From Candidatus Bathyarchaeota archaeon (GTDB taxonomy: Archaea > Thermoproteota > Bathyarchaeia > TCS64), in contig JAFGTA010000159.1 of NCBI GenBank assembly GCA_016934355.1, positions 1-14,603 of the forward strand: DNA of 14,603 nucleotides, in the 5' to 3' direction. Every line of letters starts with the position of its first letter. The first letter of the stretch is position 1. The notes beneath the pieces are model-generated. The model was not told the origin of the DNA, did not search any database, and saw only the letters and a program-made list of their open reading frames with translations. Both the position numbers and the translations under genes were made by a program. This document shows, piece after piece, positions 1 through 6,669 of the stretch.

Positions 1-515
1 GGGTCTTTCTTTTTTCGTCTCTTTTTTTGCTTTTTTTCTGGCTGCGGAATTTTATTTATAGATTCATTTATTTCCTGTAATGAAATCTTCTTTGAAATAG
101 CAGAAATATATTGAGACTTTGTGGGAGGTTTAACAGTGTCTTCAAAAAACCCTTCCACTTTTTTACCCCGTACTTTTATACTATGCATTTTCGTTAACTC
201 CTTTAACTGAGTTACAGTTAATGTTTTTAGCAAATCTTTTGAATCAGATGAAGTAGGTGTTTTTCCCAGTTTTTTTAAGAACTTGGACCAAGAGTCTGTC
301 CCTTGAAGTTTATTACACTTATAACATAAGCAAACGCTATTTCTTAGAGTTGTGCTTCCTCCTTTTGAGAATGCGGTTTTATGACCAACTTGCATCTCGA
401 TATAACTGATAGGCTCCCCGCAAGCTTCACATTTGCGTCCTGCTCTTTCCCATAATATCTGTTTATCTCGGCTTCCCAGAGTCCTTTTTCTTGATTCCTC
501 CCACATAAGAATCAT
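1..515 (-). CDS. HNH endonuclease-like protein with SAP-like segment (3' end outside window)
   Basis: I translated this frame by hand; 171 codons are open from ATG 515 to the window edge, so the C-terminus is missing. Residues 29-67 form an HNH zinc-finger nuclease module: a CxxC pair (Cys29, Cys32), the metal/catalytic His45 in a VGHKTAFSKGG stretch, Asn59 in RNS, and a second pair (Cys64, Cys67) in CYKCNKLQG. Residues about 97-142 (LTVTQLKELTKMHSIKVRGKK and onward) resemble a SAP DNA-binding helix-extension-helix, less surely. The visible end (160-170) is almost all Lys/Arg. The expected role is nicking or cutting DNA, as in homing, phage or defence HNH proteins; the target is unknown. ATG 515 lies about 27 nt downstream of an AT-rich TATA-like stretch (531-545), which suits a leaderless start; ATG 506 is an alternative. 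Codon use is AT-rich, unlike genes after 980, which suggests transfer. Confidence 0.8.
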   Translation of the reverse strand, partial: MILMWEESRKRTLGSRDKQILWERAGRKCEACGEPISYIEMQVGHKTAFSKGGSTTLRNSVCLCYKCNKLQGTDSWSKFLKKLGKTPTSSDSKDLLKTLTVTQLKELTKMHSIKVRGKKVEGFFEDTVKPPTKSQYISAISKKISLQEINESINKIPQPEKKQKKRRKKKD

Positions 516-530
516 TTAAGGTAGTTATTT

Positions 531-545
531 TATATTAAATATAAA
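531..545 (-). promoter_or_regulatory. TATA-like promoter of the HNH gene
   Basis: On the minus strand this reads TTTATATTTAATATA, centred about 26 nt upstream of ATG 515. That spacing fits an archaeal TATA box driving a leaderless transcript. The call rests on spacing and composition in an already AT-rich stretch, so it is tentative. Confidence 0.4.
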
Positions 546-610
546 ATTAACTAACCTATCTTTGAAAAAAAACCTGATAGTTACGCGGGCGTATTATGAG
601 ATAATTTTAC

Positions 611-621
611 ATAATATAAAA
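611..621 (+). promoter_or_regulatory. TATA box of the zinc-ribbon gene
   Basis: ATAATATAAAA is centred about 30 nt upstream of ATG 647, with no Shine-Dalgarno sequence in between. This fits leaderless initiation. Confidence 0.5.
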
Positions 622-626
622 ACTAT

Positions 627-644
627 CTCAAAACAGTGTTTGAG
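627..644. promoter_or_regulatory. Inverted repeat between TATA box and start, possible operator
   Basis: CTCAAA (627-632) and TTTGAG (639-644) are exact inverted copies around a 6-nt spacer. The repeat ends 2 nt before ATG 647, where a bound repressor would block initiation. The function is inferred from position only. Confidence 0.35.
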
Positions 645-646
645 AA

Positions 647-808
647 ATGGAAGCTGATAAAGAAATAAAATGTGTCAAATGTGGAAGCGATGAGTTCAAG
701 TTAATGAGGACCATTCCACAACAAATCCTTGCAGAATGTTTGAAGTGTGGGCATCCACATTTACTTGAAGGGAACCCAATATTTTTTTGGAGTCCAGAAG
801 AAGAATAG
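647..808 (+). CDS. Small zinc-ribbon protein, 53 aa
   Basis: ATG 647 opens 53 codons ending at TAG 806-808. Two Cys-x-x-Cys knuckles (Cys9/Cys12 in CVKC and Cys31/Cys34 in CLKC) separated by 18 residues form a classic zinc ribbon; His36 and His38 follow the second knuckle. The tail is acidic (SPEEE). Archaeal proteins of this size usually bind nucleic acid or a protein partner; I cannot name a specific family. It is divergent from the HNH gene and shares its AT-rich codon use, so the two may belong to one acquired segment. A TATA box about 30 nt upstream and the absence of a ribosome-binding site support this start. Spurious translation is unlikely given the two intact knuckles. Confidence 0.7.
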   Translation: MEADKEIKCVKCGSDEFKLMRTIPQQILAECLKCGHPHLLEGNPIFFWSPEEE

Positions 809-981
809 CCTGTGACGTGTGATTAATCCTACGCGTGTGCTTGGAAAATACATAATTCTATAGACGTCCCTCTTGGGTGTGTAGCTATACCCTGGTTGTA
901 TGCTTGTTACTTGGCAGAAGCTGTTTTCTGGGCGATCCGTAGTTGTCTCGGGGAAGACATGAATATCTCTGAGCCTACATT
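809..981. other. Intergenic stretch at the AT-rich/GC-rich boundary
   Basis: No gene is supported here. Base composition shifts from AT-rich to GC-rich. There is an imperfect hairpin at 875-892 (GGGT paired with ACCC, with wobble pairs inside) and two TATA-like stretches, at about 848-856 and 958-967. The second is about 25 nt upstream of ATG 988 of the M24 gene and could be its promoter. Confidence 0.3.
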
Positions 982-2112
982 GTGTCCATGAGGACTGGTT
1001 TCAGGCTTGACGCCGCCCGCGAATATATGGAGCGGGCTGGTTTGGACTGTTTGGTGGCTACGAGCCACGACAACGTGTACTACGCGAGCCACAGCGAGAT
1101 CATGACCATCTCGATGCTGAAGCGGCTGGCTGCCGTGTTCATACCGCTGGACGGGGAGCCCGTTTTCGGCGTCCACGCCAACGAGGAGGTCACCGCACGC
1201 GAGACCACGTGGATCAAGGACCTGCGCGTCTACGAGGGCGGCGAGTGGGAGCCTCTGAAGCCTATAGGGTTCGTCGCGGACACCCTCAGGGAGATGGGGT
1301 TCAGCGATAGTAAAGTCGGGGTGGAGACTCTGGACATCCCGGGGGTATGCTATGATCACCTCAGGGGTCTTCTCCCGGGCGCCGAGTTCGTTGACTGCCA
1401 GCCTGTGTTCGACAGGCTGAGGGCGGTGAAGAGTGTAGAGGAGCTGCAGCACCTGAGCAGGATCAACATGGCGACGGCGAAGGCGATCACGGTGGCTTTC
1501 GAGATGGCTGAGCCGGGTGACACCGAGAGGAAGATCGCGCGTGACATGATCGACCTGACGCTGCGGTACGGCGCGGACACGGTGGCGTTCATGACCATGG
1601 GCGCCGGCGAGAACATCCATGAGACCCATCACATCCCCGGCGACTACCGGATACGGGAGGGCGACTTCATACACGTGGACTTCGGCTGCCTCTTCGACGG
1701 CTACCTCAGCGACATCAGCAGGACCGCCGCCGTGGTGAAGCCGGATAAGAACCAGCTTGAGGCGTACAGTTTCGCGGTGGACGCTGAGAGGGCAGCCGGC
1801 GAAGCCCTCGCCCCCGGCGTCAAGGTGCAGGAGGTCCACGAGACCGTCAAGAGGTTCTACGAGTCCCGCGGACACCCCTACAACCGGGCGTTCATCGGTC
1901 ACGGGCTGGGCATCGGATGCCACGAGTACCCGTTCCTCGGTCCCAGCCACGGCGACTGGACTCTGGAGCCGGGCATGTTCTTCCAGGTGGAGCCCAGCGC
2001 CGCGGTGGGCGGCACGCGTGTGCACACCGAGGACAGCTACGTGGTGACGGCTGAGGGCTCGGAGAACGTCAGCGAGTACAGGGACGTCTCGGAGCTGCAG
2101 GTGATCAGGTAG
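982..2112 (+). CDS. M24-family metallopeptidase (prolidase/creatinase type)
   Basis: This 376-residue protein has the two-domain layout of the aminopeptidase P/prolidase/creatinase family. The N-terminal creatinase-type domain spans about 1-150 and includes the typical SHDNVYYAS motif. The pita-bread catalytic domain spans about 155-370. The five canonical metal ligands are visible: Asp233 (HVDFG), Asp244 (LSDISRT), His307 (GHGLG), Glu337 (VEPS) and Glu350 (HTEDSY). The AGENIHETHH stretch (208-217) supplies the usual active-site histidines. It should be a cytoplasmic enzyme hydrolysing Xaa-Pro dipeptides or a related amide, using two metal ions; the exact substrate cannot be read from sequence. 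The start is GTG 982 or ATG 988. No Shine-Dalgarno is seen, and a weak TATA-like stretch 25 nt before 988 slightly favours ATG 988. It appears monocistronic. Confidence 0.93.
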   Translation: MSMRTGFRLDAAREYMERAGLDCLVATSHDNVYYASHSEIMTISMLKRLAAVFIPLDGEPVFGVHANEEVTARETTWIKDLRVYEGGEWEPLKPIGFVADTLREMGFSDSKVGVETLDIPGVCYDHLRGLLPGAEFVDCQPVFDRLRAVKSVEELQHLSRINMATAKAITVAFEMAEPGDTERKIARDMIDLTLRYGADTVAFMTMGAGENIHETHHIPGDYRIREGDFIHVDFGCLFDGYLSDISRTAAVVKPDKNQLEAYSFAVDAERAAGEALAPGVKVQEVHETVKRFYESRGHPYNRAFIGHGLGIGCHEYPFLGPSHGDWTLEPGMFFQVEPSAAVGGTRVHTEDSYVVTAEGSENVSEYRDVSELQVIR

Positions 2113-2148
2113 AGCCAAGAGGCTTGCTCGCTTACCTCACGGTTTTCC

Positions 2149-2183
2149 CATGCATGCTGTGATGCATGATTTCTTCTTGTTTT
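2149..2183 (+). terminator. Hairpin plus T-rich tract after the M24 gene
   Basis: CATGCAT (2149-2155) and ATGCATG (2162-2168) are exact inverted copies with a 6-nt loop, followed by the T-rich 2169-2183. This is plausible as a terminator. It could equally be an operator for the next gene, whose TATA box starts 40 nt later. Confidence 0.4.
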
Positions 2184-2206
2184 GGCAGCCCCCGTGTTTG
2201 GGAGCC

Positions 2207-2213
2207 CTTATAC
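2207..2213 (+). promoter_or_regulatory. TATA box of the beta-propeller surface protein gene
   Basis: CTTATAC is centred 27 nt upstream of ATG 2237 with no ribosome-binding site between them. This fits a leaderless transcript starting at the ATG. Confidence 0.45.
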
Positions 2214-2236
2214 AGGGACCCGTCAAACATTGAACC

Positions 2237-3007
2237 ATGAGACTCACCCGAGCCCTTCTGGTGGTTCTACTATTGCAGGCATGTGCCGTTACGTCGGGTT
2301 CCCCGGAGCACTCGACCTATCTCGGCGGAGGCGGTTTCGACAACACCTGCGACCTCCTCGTGGAACCCGCAGGCAACGTACTGGTCACGGGGCACACGGC
2401 GTCCAGAGGCTACCCTACGACCGGCGACGCCTACTCCACGGGCTACGGCGGCGGTGAGAGAGACGTCTTCGTGTCAAGGCTGAGCCCTGACCTGTCGCAT
2501 CTGAGCCACTCCACCCTCCTCGGTGGCTCCGACTCAGACATACAGCCGCAGCTCGCTCTGGGCGCGGACGGCGCCGTCTGGCTTTCCTGCGGCACCAGTT
2601 CGAGGGACTTCCCCTTCACAGACGGTGGCTACCTTGGAGGCGAATCGGATTACGCTCTGTGCGTCTTCGACCCGACGCTGTCCACTCTCGTCCAATCGTT
2701 TCCAGCTGGAGGAGACGGCGACGACAGCTTCGGGGGCATATGCGTCGACGGGGAGTGGGTGGTGGCTTCGTTTAAGACACGGTCCACCGGGCTGAGTGCC
2801 TACGGTGGAGGATACGACCCCGACTACAACGGCGGAATGGATGTCTACGTAGTGAAGTACCCCGTCGAAGGAACGCCCACGGAAACCAGGGAAGCCCCGG
2901 AGCCCACGTCACAGGATGAAACCCGCGGAATTCCCGGGTACACAGCTGAGACAATCATCCTAGGGCTAGCGGTCATCGCCATCTTCCTTCGACGCGGAGA
3001 ACGCTAG
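2237..3007 (+). CDS. Cell-surface SBBP beta-propeller protein with PGF-CTERM-like anchor
   Basis: This 256-residue protein looks exported. Residues 3-16 form a signal peptide ending in LLQAC, which resembles a lipobox (Cys16). Then come about three SBBP-type beta-propeller repeats (roughly 26-81, 92-147 and 155-210). They carry hallmarks such as STYLGGGGFD, GNVLVTGHTAS followed by YPTT, and DVFVSRL/DVYVVKY. A P/E/T-rich stalk (211-231) leads to the tripartite C-terminus: IPGY (232-235), a hydrophobic helix (237-251) and RRGER. That arrangement matches archaeal PGF-CTERM-like signals processed by archaeosortases. The role is probably a surface-displayed recognition or scaffold protein; the ligand is unknown. 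Three blades is short for a full propeller, so it may oligomerise. The last bases overlap the stop of the convergent gene. The start is supported by a TATA box 27 nt upstream. Confidence 0.8.
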   Translation: MRLTRALLVVLLLQACAVTSGSPEHSTYLGGGGFDNTCDLLVEPAGNVLVTGHTASRGYPTTGDAYSTGYGGGERDVFVSRLSPDLSHLSHSTLLGGSDSDIQPQLALGADGAVWLSCGTSSRDFPFTDGGYLGGESDYALCVFDPTLSTLVQSFPAGGDGDDSFGGICVDGEWVVASFKTRSTGLSAYGGGYDPDYNGGMDVYVVKYPVEGTPTETREAPEPTSQDETRGIPGYTAETIILGLAVIAIFLRRGER

Positions 3008-3384
3008 CCCGCCTCAGCGAGTAGGCAGTCTGTCACCGAGATCAGCTGTAACACTCTTCTTACGAGCCAGGGGAAACGGTGTCGCACGTCTTCGTAGGCG
3101 GCGACGCTGAACGAGTGGATGTCAACCGACTCTCCTCCGTACTCCAGTACGCCGCTGCCTGAGGCTAGGAGGTTCCTGACCCAGTCCACCCTCCTCCCGT
3201 AGGTGAGGGCGAACACGTACCCTGTCTCCGTCTTGAAGGTGAGCACAGGCGTCCGGTACAAGCGACTGGACGTCCTGCCCACGTGGCTCACCACGGCGAA
3301 TGGTGGAACCCACCCCGCGAACAGGAGGATCAGCCTGTTGGTGACGTGCTTGTTGAAGCCTGCGACCGCCTTGGGTATCGGCAT
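3004..3384 (-). CDS. Ddn-like F420-dependent nitroreductase-family protein
   Basis: The protein matches the deazaflavin-dependent nitroreductase (Ddn/DUF385) split-barrel family. Residues 34-47 (HVGRTSSRLYRTPV) and 62-78 (YGRRVDWVRNLLASGSG) carry the family signatures for binding F420 or its phosphate tail. Such enzymes use reduced F420 to reduce quinones or other acceptors; the substrate is unknown. I chose ATG 3384 (MPIPKAV, 126 aa). A TATA-like TTATTA on the minus strand (3408-3415) sits 27-28 nt upstream, which suits leaderless translation, and the extra 15 residues from ATG 3429 do not look like the family. It lies downstream of the NTF2-like gene on the same strand, so it could also be read through from it. 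Its stop shares the CTAG at 3004-3007 with the convergent surface protein gene. Confidence 0.8.
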   Translation of the reverse strand: MPIPKAVAGFNKHVTNRLILLFAGWVPPFAVVSHVGRTSSRLYRTPVLTFKTETGYVFALTYGRRVDWVRNLLASGSGVLEYGGESVDIHSFSVAAYEDVRHRFPWLVRRVLQLISVTDCLLAEAG

Positions 3385-3407
3385 ACACCGGTGACTTGTG
3401 CCCCGAC

Positions 3408-3415
3408 GTAATAAC
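3408..3415 (-). promoter_or_regulatory. Possible TATA box of the Ddn-like gene
   Basis: On the minus strand this reads GTTATTAC, centred about 28 nt upstream of ATG 3384. It is the main reason for preferring that start over ATG 3429. Confidence 0.3.
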
Positions 3416-3436
3416 ATGAATGGGTGCACAGCGTAT

Positions 3437-3862
3437 CTACTTGAAGGTGGATACCTCCGAGAGCCTCTCCCAGCCGCCGCCCACCCGTCTGTAGAGAGTC
3501 ATCCACGCGCACACGAAGTCCACTGCCTTCTCTGACTCGCCTTCGCCGGAGAAGCCGGCTACCTTGACCTGAACCACGGACCACGCCATTGACCCGTCCT
3601 CCGAGAAGCCGATGACCGGCTCACAGAGGTCCCTGTACTCGGTGAAGCGGGTGCTGTTCAGGTACTCGGTGAAAACGGTTCGCTGCTCCTCCCGCGACGG
3701 GTAACGTATCTCGCCCCGAGAGACGCTCATGAAGTCATCGGACATCCCTTGGACGATGCAGTCCACGTCCTTACCGAAGTGAGCGGCTATCGACCTTCTG
3801 TGAAGTTCGAGTATCTCTGAACGCAGAGAATCAAAGTCTGGGCTGCCCAAACGTCCATCCAT
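3437..3862 (-). CDS. NTF2-like (SnoaL/DUF4440-type) protein
   Basis: This 141-residue protein fits the small NTF2-like fold. The N-terminal helix (about 8-30, SLRSEILELHRRSIAAHFGKD) is followed by VDCIVQGMSDDFMSVSRGEI (33-52), the typical 'daeal..ll.ddf..v..G' start of SnoaL/DUF4440 proteins. Then come strands such as EPVIGFSEDGSMAWSVVQVK (81-100) and a final WERLSEVSTFK. Family members are binding scaffolds or small isomerases and hydrolases; no catalytic set can be assigned. It is upstream of the Ddn-like gene on the same strand, about 50 nt away, so the pair may be co-transcribed and act on a shared small molecule (inference). The start ATG 3862 is the first Met, and an inverted repeat lies just upstream. 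Confidence 0.72.
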   Translation of the reverse strand: MDGRLGSPDFDSLRSEILELHRRSIAAHFGKDVDCIVQGMSDDFMSVSRGEIRYPSREEQRTVFTEYLNSTRFTEYRDLCEPVIGFSEDGSMAWSVVQVKVAGFSGEGESEKAVDFVCAWMTLYRRVGGGWERLSEVSTFK

Positions 3863-3870
3863 ATAGAACC

Positions 3871-3883
3871 GCCTAGATTAGGC
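3871..3883. promoter_or_regulatory. Inverted repeat upstream of the NTF2-like gene, possible operator
   Basis: GCCTA (3871-3875) and TAGGC (3879-3883) are exact inverted copies with a 3-nt spacer. The repeat starts 9 nt upstream of ATG 3862, between that start and a T-rich TATA-like stretch at 3891-3898 (minus strand). The position suits a repressor site. Confidence 0.35.
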
Positions 3884-3922
3884 GTTTCACGGTAAAAACG
3901 GTGTCGAACCATCCGGTGAACC

Positions 3923-3930
3923 TTTAAATA
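3923..3930 (+). promoter_or_regulatory. TATA box of the MFS transporter gene
   Basis: TTTAAATA is a near-consensus archaeal TATA box centred about 32 nt upstream of GTG 3959. It predicts a transcript with a leader of only a few nt or none. Confidence 0.55.
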
Positions 3931-3958
3931 GAATCCACCTTTCTCCATAGACCTTCAG

Positions 3959-5152
3959 GTGCACAATTTGGGGGATAGGCGCAAAACCAAGCTGCTGAGC
4001 TACGGCCTCGTGGTAATGGCGGTAACCCACACCCTCACACACGTCTTCGGCGGCATCCACACAGCCATCTTCAGCCTCCTCCGCGACGAGTTCAGCCTCA
4101 GCCTCCAGCAGCTAGGGCTAATCGCCGCCATCCCACCCCTCTGCCAAGCCCTCCTAGCCATACCCACAGGGCTCCTCAGCGACAGGATAGGCAGCAAAAA
4201 GATGCTGCTCCTCAGCTTCATGTTCGCCGCGGCGGGCGCAGTCCTAGCCGGCCTAGCCCGAAACCCGGTGATGCTGGTAGCCGCCATCAGCCTCGTCTAC
4301 ATAAACACCACCATCTACCACCCCGCCAGCTACAGCTTTACCACCAAGCTCTTCAAACCCCAGGACCGAAGCAAAGCCCTCGGCCTCCACGGCGCCGGAG
4401 GCACACTGGGCCACGCCATGGGGCCACTCGCGGTGAGCATCCTCGTAGGCGTCCTCGCGTGGCAGTGGAGGCAGGTATACCTCCTCCTCGCCGTCCCGAT
4501 GATAATAGGCATCGTGCTGGTGCTGTTCATCAAGGAGGAGACACAGGAGGAGAAGAAGGCCCACGAGTCCGAGCCGGAGGAGGAAGGCGACTCGGAGAAG
4601 TTCCTCACGGCGAGCCTCCTGATGTTCCTCCTCTACTCGGCGCTCCGCAGCATGGGCGGCAGCATGATCAGCAGCTTCCTCGTCCTCTACCTACAGGACG
4701 TGCGGGGAATGGAGATCGCCCTCGCCTCCCTCATAAGCAGCGCCACCACCCTCACAGGGCTCGTGGCGGCGCCCATCGGAGGCTACATGGCGGCAAGGTA
4801 CGGAGACAAACGGTGGCTACAGGCGGCGCTCTTCGTGGCTTTCACCCTGCTGGCCCTCTGCTTCAACATACCCAACAACACGGTGTTCATGCTGCTCTAC
4901 GTCGTCTATGGGTTCACCGCTACGCTCGGGATGGCGTCGAGAAGCGCCATAATGGCGCGGCTCACTCCGCGAAAACAGAGGGGACTGGGCTACGCACTGT
5001 TCTTCCTCCCCGGCAGCATCGTCGGCGCCATCGCGCCGGTCGTGGCGGGGTACCTGGCGGGGGTCATAGGCTTCGGCGGCATCTTCAACATCGCCATAGT
5101 CATCAACTTCGTGGCGCTTGCGGTGCTGAGGTTCGCCGTAAAGGTGGAGTAG
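3959..5152 (+). CDS. MFS transporter, Fsr (fosmidomycin-resistance)-like
   Basis: This 397-residue protein has about 12 predicted membrane helices split into two halves by a charged cytoplasmic loop (192-214, rich in Glu/Lys). The MFS motif A is clear at 71-81 (GLLSDRIGSKK). Several features resemble the Fsr-like drug exporter branch: THTLTHVFGGIHTAIFSLLR near the first helix, YHPASYSF (120-127), and RSKALGLHGAGGTLGHAMGP (137-156). It should export a small molecule by proton antiport; the substrate cannot be told. The start codon is GTG 3959, just after a TATA box; TTG 3968 is a possible alternative. It is transcribed alone, with a weak GCTC/GAGC hairpin about 50 nt after the stop. Confidence 0.88.
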   Translation: MHNLGDRRKTKLLSYGLVVMAVTHTLTHVFGGIHTAIFSLLRDEFSLSLQQLGLIAAIPPLCQALLAIPTGLLSDRIGSKKMLLLSFMFAAAGAVLAGLARNPVMLVAAISLVYINTTIYHPASYSFTTKLFKPQDRSKALGLHGAGGTLGHAMGPLAVSILVGVLAWQWRQVYLLLAVPMIIGIVLVLFIKEETQEEKKAHESEPEEEGDSEKFLTASLLMFLLYSALRSMGGSMISSFLVLYLQDVRGMEIALASLISSATTLTGLVAAPIGGYMAARYGDKRWLQAALFVAFTLLALCFNIPNNTVFMLLYVVYGFTATLGMASRSAIMARLTPRKQRGLGYALFFLPGSIVGAIAPVVAGYLAGVIGFGGIFNIAIVINFVALAVLRFAVKVE

Positions 5153-5262
5153 ATCTCCCCGACTATACACCATAATTTAACATAGGTACAGATAGGTGAG
5201 GCTCGATGAGCATAGATATGCATATATACTTAGTTGATAATTTATTTTTTAAGTAAATAACC
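5153..5262 (+). promoter_or_regulatory. AT-rich promoter region of the NfeD-SPFH operon
   Basis: GCTCGATGAGC (5201-5211) can form a small hairpin after the transporter gene. ATATGCATAT (5216-5225) is a 10-bp perfect palindrome. Two TATA candidates follow: CATATATA (5221-5228) and GATAATTTA (5236-5244). The latter is about 23-27 nt before ATG 5263, giving a leaderless or nearly leaderless operon mRNA. Confidence 0.4.
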
Positions 5263-5712
5263 ATGATGGTCACGCTGCACATAACCGCGGACGACTTCAA
5301 GCTCTACCAAGCCCTGGACAAGTACTCCGAGAAATACAGCACAAGCTACAGCCTCCAGAAGGTCGACAGCCACTTCGAGCTGAAGATCAAGACAGACGAC
5401 CTCGGCGAACTCATACGGAGGCTCAACCTCATCAAGGACAGCACAGTGGAGATCGCCGAGATAATCAACACACGGGAGTACGGGAAGATGGCTAGCGTCA
5501 ACCTGACGAAGACCAACATCGACGCCCTGCTGGGGAAGACAACCGTCGCGCAGACGGACATCACCCCGGTGGACGGCGGGCTCGTGAAGCTCATCGGCGA
5601 ACTCTGGTTCAGCCGACCCGTCGCCGACAGGGTGATACCAAAGGGCACAAGCGTCCGCGTCATCAGCGTGCAAGGGGTTAGTTTACTTGTCGAAGAGGTG
5701 AGAGAGAAATAG
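5263..5712 (+). CDS. Soluble protein with C-terminal NfeD-type OB fold
   Basis: In this 149-residue protein, residues about 96-147 match the NfeD C-terminal OB-fold pattern. That includes TDITPVDGGLVKLIGELW, IPKGTSVRVISVQG and a final VSLLVEEV. Classical NfeD proteins carry membrane helices, sometimes with a ClpP-like protease, before this domain. Here there are none. Instead there is a soluble alpha/beta domain of about 90 residues (HITADDFKLYQALDKYSEKY and onward) that I do not recognise. NfeD proteins pair with stomatin-type SPFH proteins at the membrane, and the next gene is exactly that, so it is probably a cytoplasmic partner docking on the SPFH oligomer (inference). The start is ATG 5263 or ATG 5266. 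The stop is followed within about 12 nt by the SPFH gene. Confidence 0.75.
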   Translation: MMVTLHITADDFKLYQALDKYSEKYSTSYSLQKVDSHFELKIKTDDLGELIRRLNLIKDSTVEIAEIINTREYGKMASVNLTKTNIDALLGKTTVAQTDITPVDGGLVKLIGELWFSRPVADRVIPKGTSVRVISVQGVSLLVEEVREK

Positions 5713-5723
5713 CATTCGAGACA

Positions 5724-6635
5724 TTGTGGGCGGCGTGGTCCTCCATAGGGGGCACACTGCTGCTAATCGCGGCCCTGCTCTTCATCATAGGAATACTGAG
5801 CACGGGCGTCAAGACTGTGAACCAGTTCGAACGAGGCGTGATAGAGAGGTTCGGGGCGTACACGATAACCGCTGACCCGGGGCTCAAGTTCATCGTCCCC
5901 CTGGCGGACAAGATGCTCAGGATCAACATGCGCGAGCAGGTCATCGACGTCCCGCCGCAGGAGATCATCACAGAGGACAACGTCGTCGTCAGCGTGGACG
6001 CCGTAGTCTACTACCAGATCATGGACCCTGTACGTGCGCTGTACGAGATCGAGGACTTCGAGCTGGCCATCGTGAAGCTCGCCCAGACCACCCTCAGGAA
6101 CGTGGTGGGCGAGATGACGCTGGACACCTGCCTGACAAGCAGGGAGAAGATCAACCTTGACCTCAGGAAGGTGCTGGACGAGGCCACAGACAAGTGGGGC
6201 ACCAAGGTGAACCGCATCGAGGTGCAGCGCATCGACCCGCCCATGGACATCCAGACCGCCATGCACAAGCAGAAGACGGCGGAGCAGGAGCGCCGCCAGT
6301 TCAGGCTACTAGCTACCGGCCGCAAGGAGGCGGCCAACCAGGACAGGGAGGCCACCATCATGAGGGCCGAGGGCGAGGCGAAGAGCATCGAGCTCGTGGC
6401 CAAGGCGGAGGCCGAGGCCATACGGCTTGTGTCTGAGTCGGCTAACAAGTACTTCACGGAGAACGCCCAGATCAACAAGAAGCTGGACGTGATACGTGAC
6501 ACCTTCAGCAACGCCACCAAGATAGTGGTGCCGTCAGACAGCGACGTCCTCAACATACTGGGCATGGACAGCGGAGCCAACGTGGTCCCCATAGTCAGGA
6601 AGGGTGAAGGAGAGAAGCAGAAATCAACCCTGTAA
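5724..6635 (+). CDS. Stomatin-type SPFH/band 7 membrane protein (slipin)
   Basis: This 303-residue protein has one N-terminal membrane helix (about 8-25) followed by the SPFH domain: GVKTVNQFERGVIERFGAY (28-46), MREQVIDVPPQEIITEDNVVVS and DAVVYYQIMDP. It then has the stomatin signature LDTCLTSREKINLDLRKVLD and a long Glu/Ala/Arg-rich coiled coil (about 185-245, AEQERRQF to VAKAEAEAIRL). It should oligomerise as a membrane-anchored ring or scaffold that controls local membrane organisation or proteolysis with an NfeD-type partner. The start is uncertain. TTG 5724 is the first standard start codon, but the best Shine-Dalgarno match (GAGGTGA, 5695-5701) is 22 nt away. It is ideally placed for an ATA codon at 5709 that overlaps the upstream stop and would add five residues. 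Confidence 0.92.
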   Translation: MWAAWSSIGGTLLLIAALLFIIGILSTGVKTVNQFERGVIERFGAYTITADPGLKFIVPLADKMLRINMREQVIDVPPQEIITEDNVVVSVDAVVYYQIMDPVRALYEIEDFELAIVKLAQTTLRNVVGEMTLDTCLTSREKINLDLRKVLDEATDKWGTKVNRIEVQRIDPPMDIQTAMHKQKTAEQERRQFRLLATGRKEAANQDREATIMRAEGEAKSIELVAKAEAEAIRLVSESANKYFTENAQINKKLDVIRDTFSNATKIVVPSDSDVLNILGMDSGANVVPIVRKGEGEKQKSTL

Positions 6636-6669
6636 CCGTACTCGCGCTGCTGCTAGTCATCTTCCTTGA

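Noticed and set aside
875..892. Hairpin that might be part of a tRNA or attachment site next to the AT-rich island
   Set aside because: The stem needs wobble pairs and there is no anticodon arm, T-loop or matching repeat elsewhere in the window.
907..2118. 403-residue open frame on the minus strand
   Set aside because: It lies exactly opposite the M24 peptidase, has no recognisable domain, and its long open run comes from the GC-rich codon bias of the real gene.
4459..5175. 238-residue open frame inside the MFS gene
   Set aside because: It is an Arg/Gly/His-rich out-of-frame translation of membrane-protein codons. The MFS frame has clear motifs and helices.
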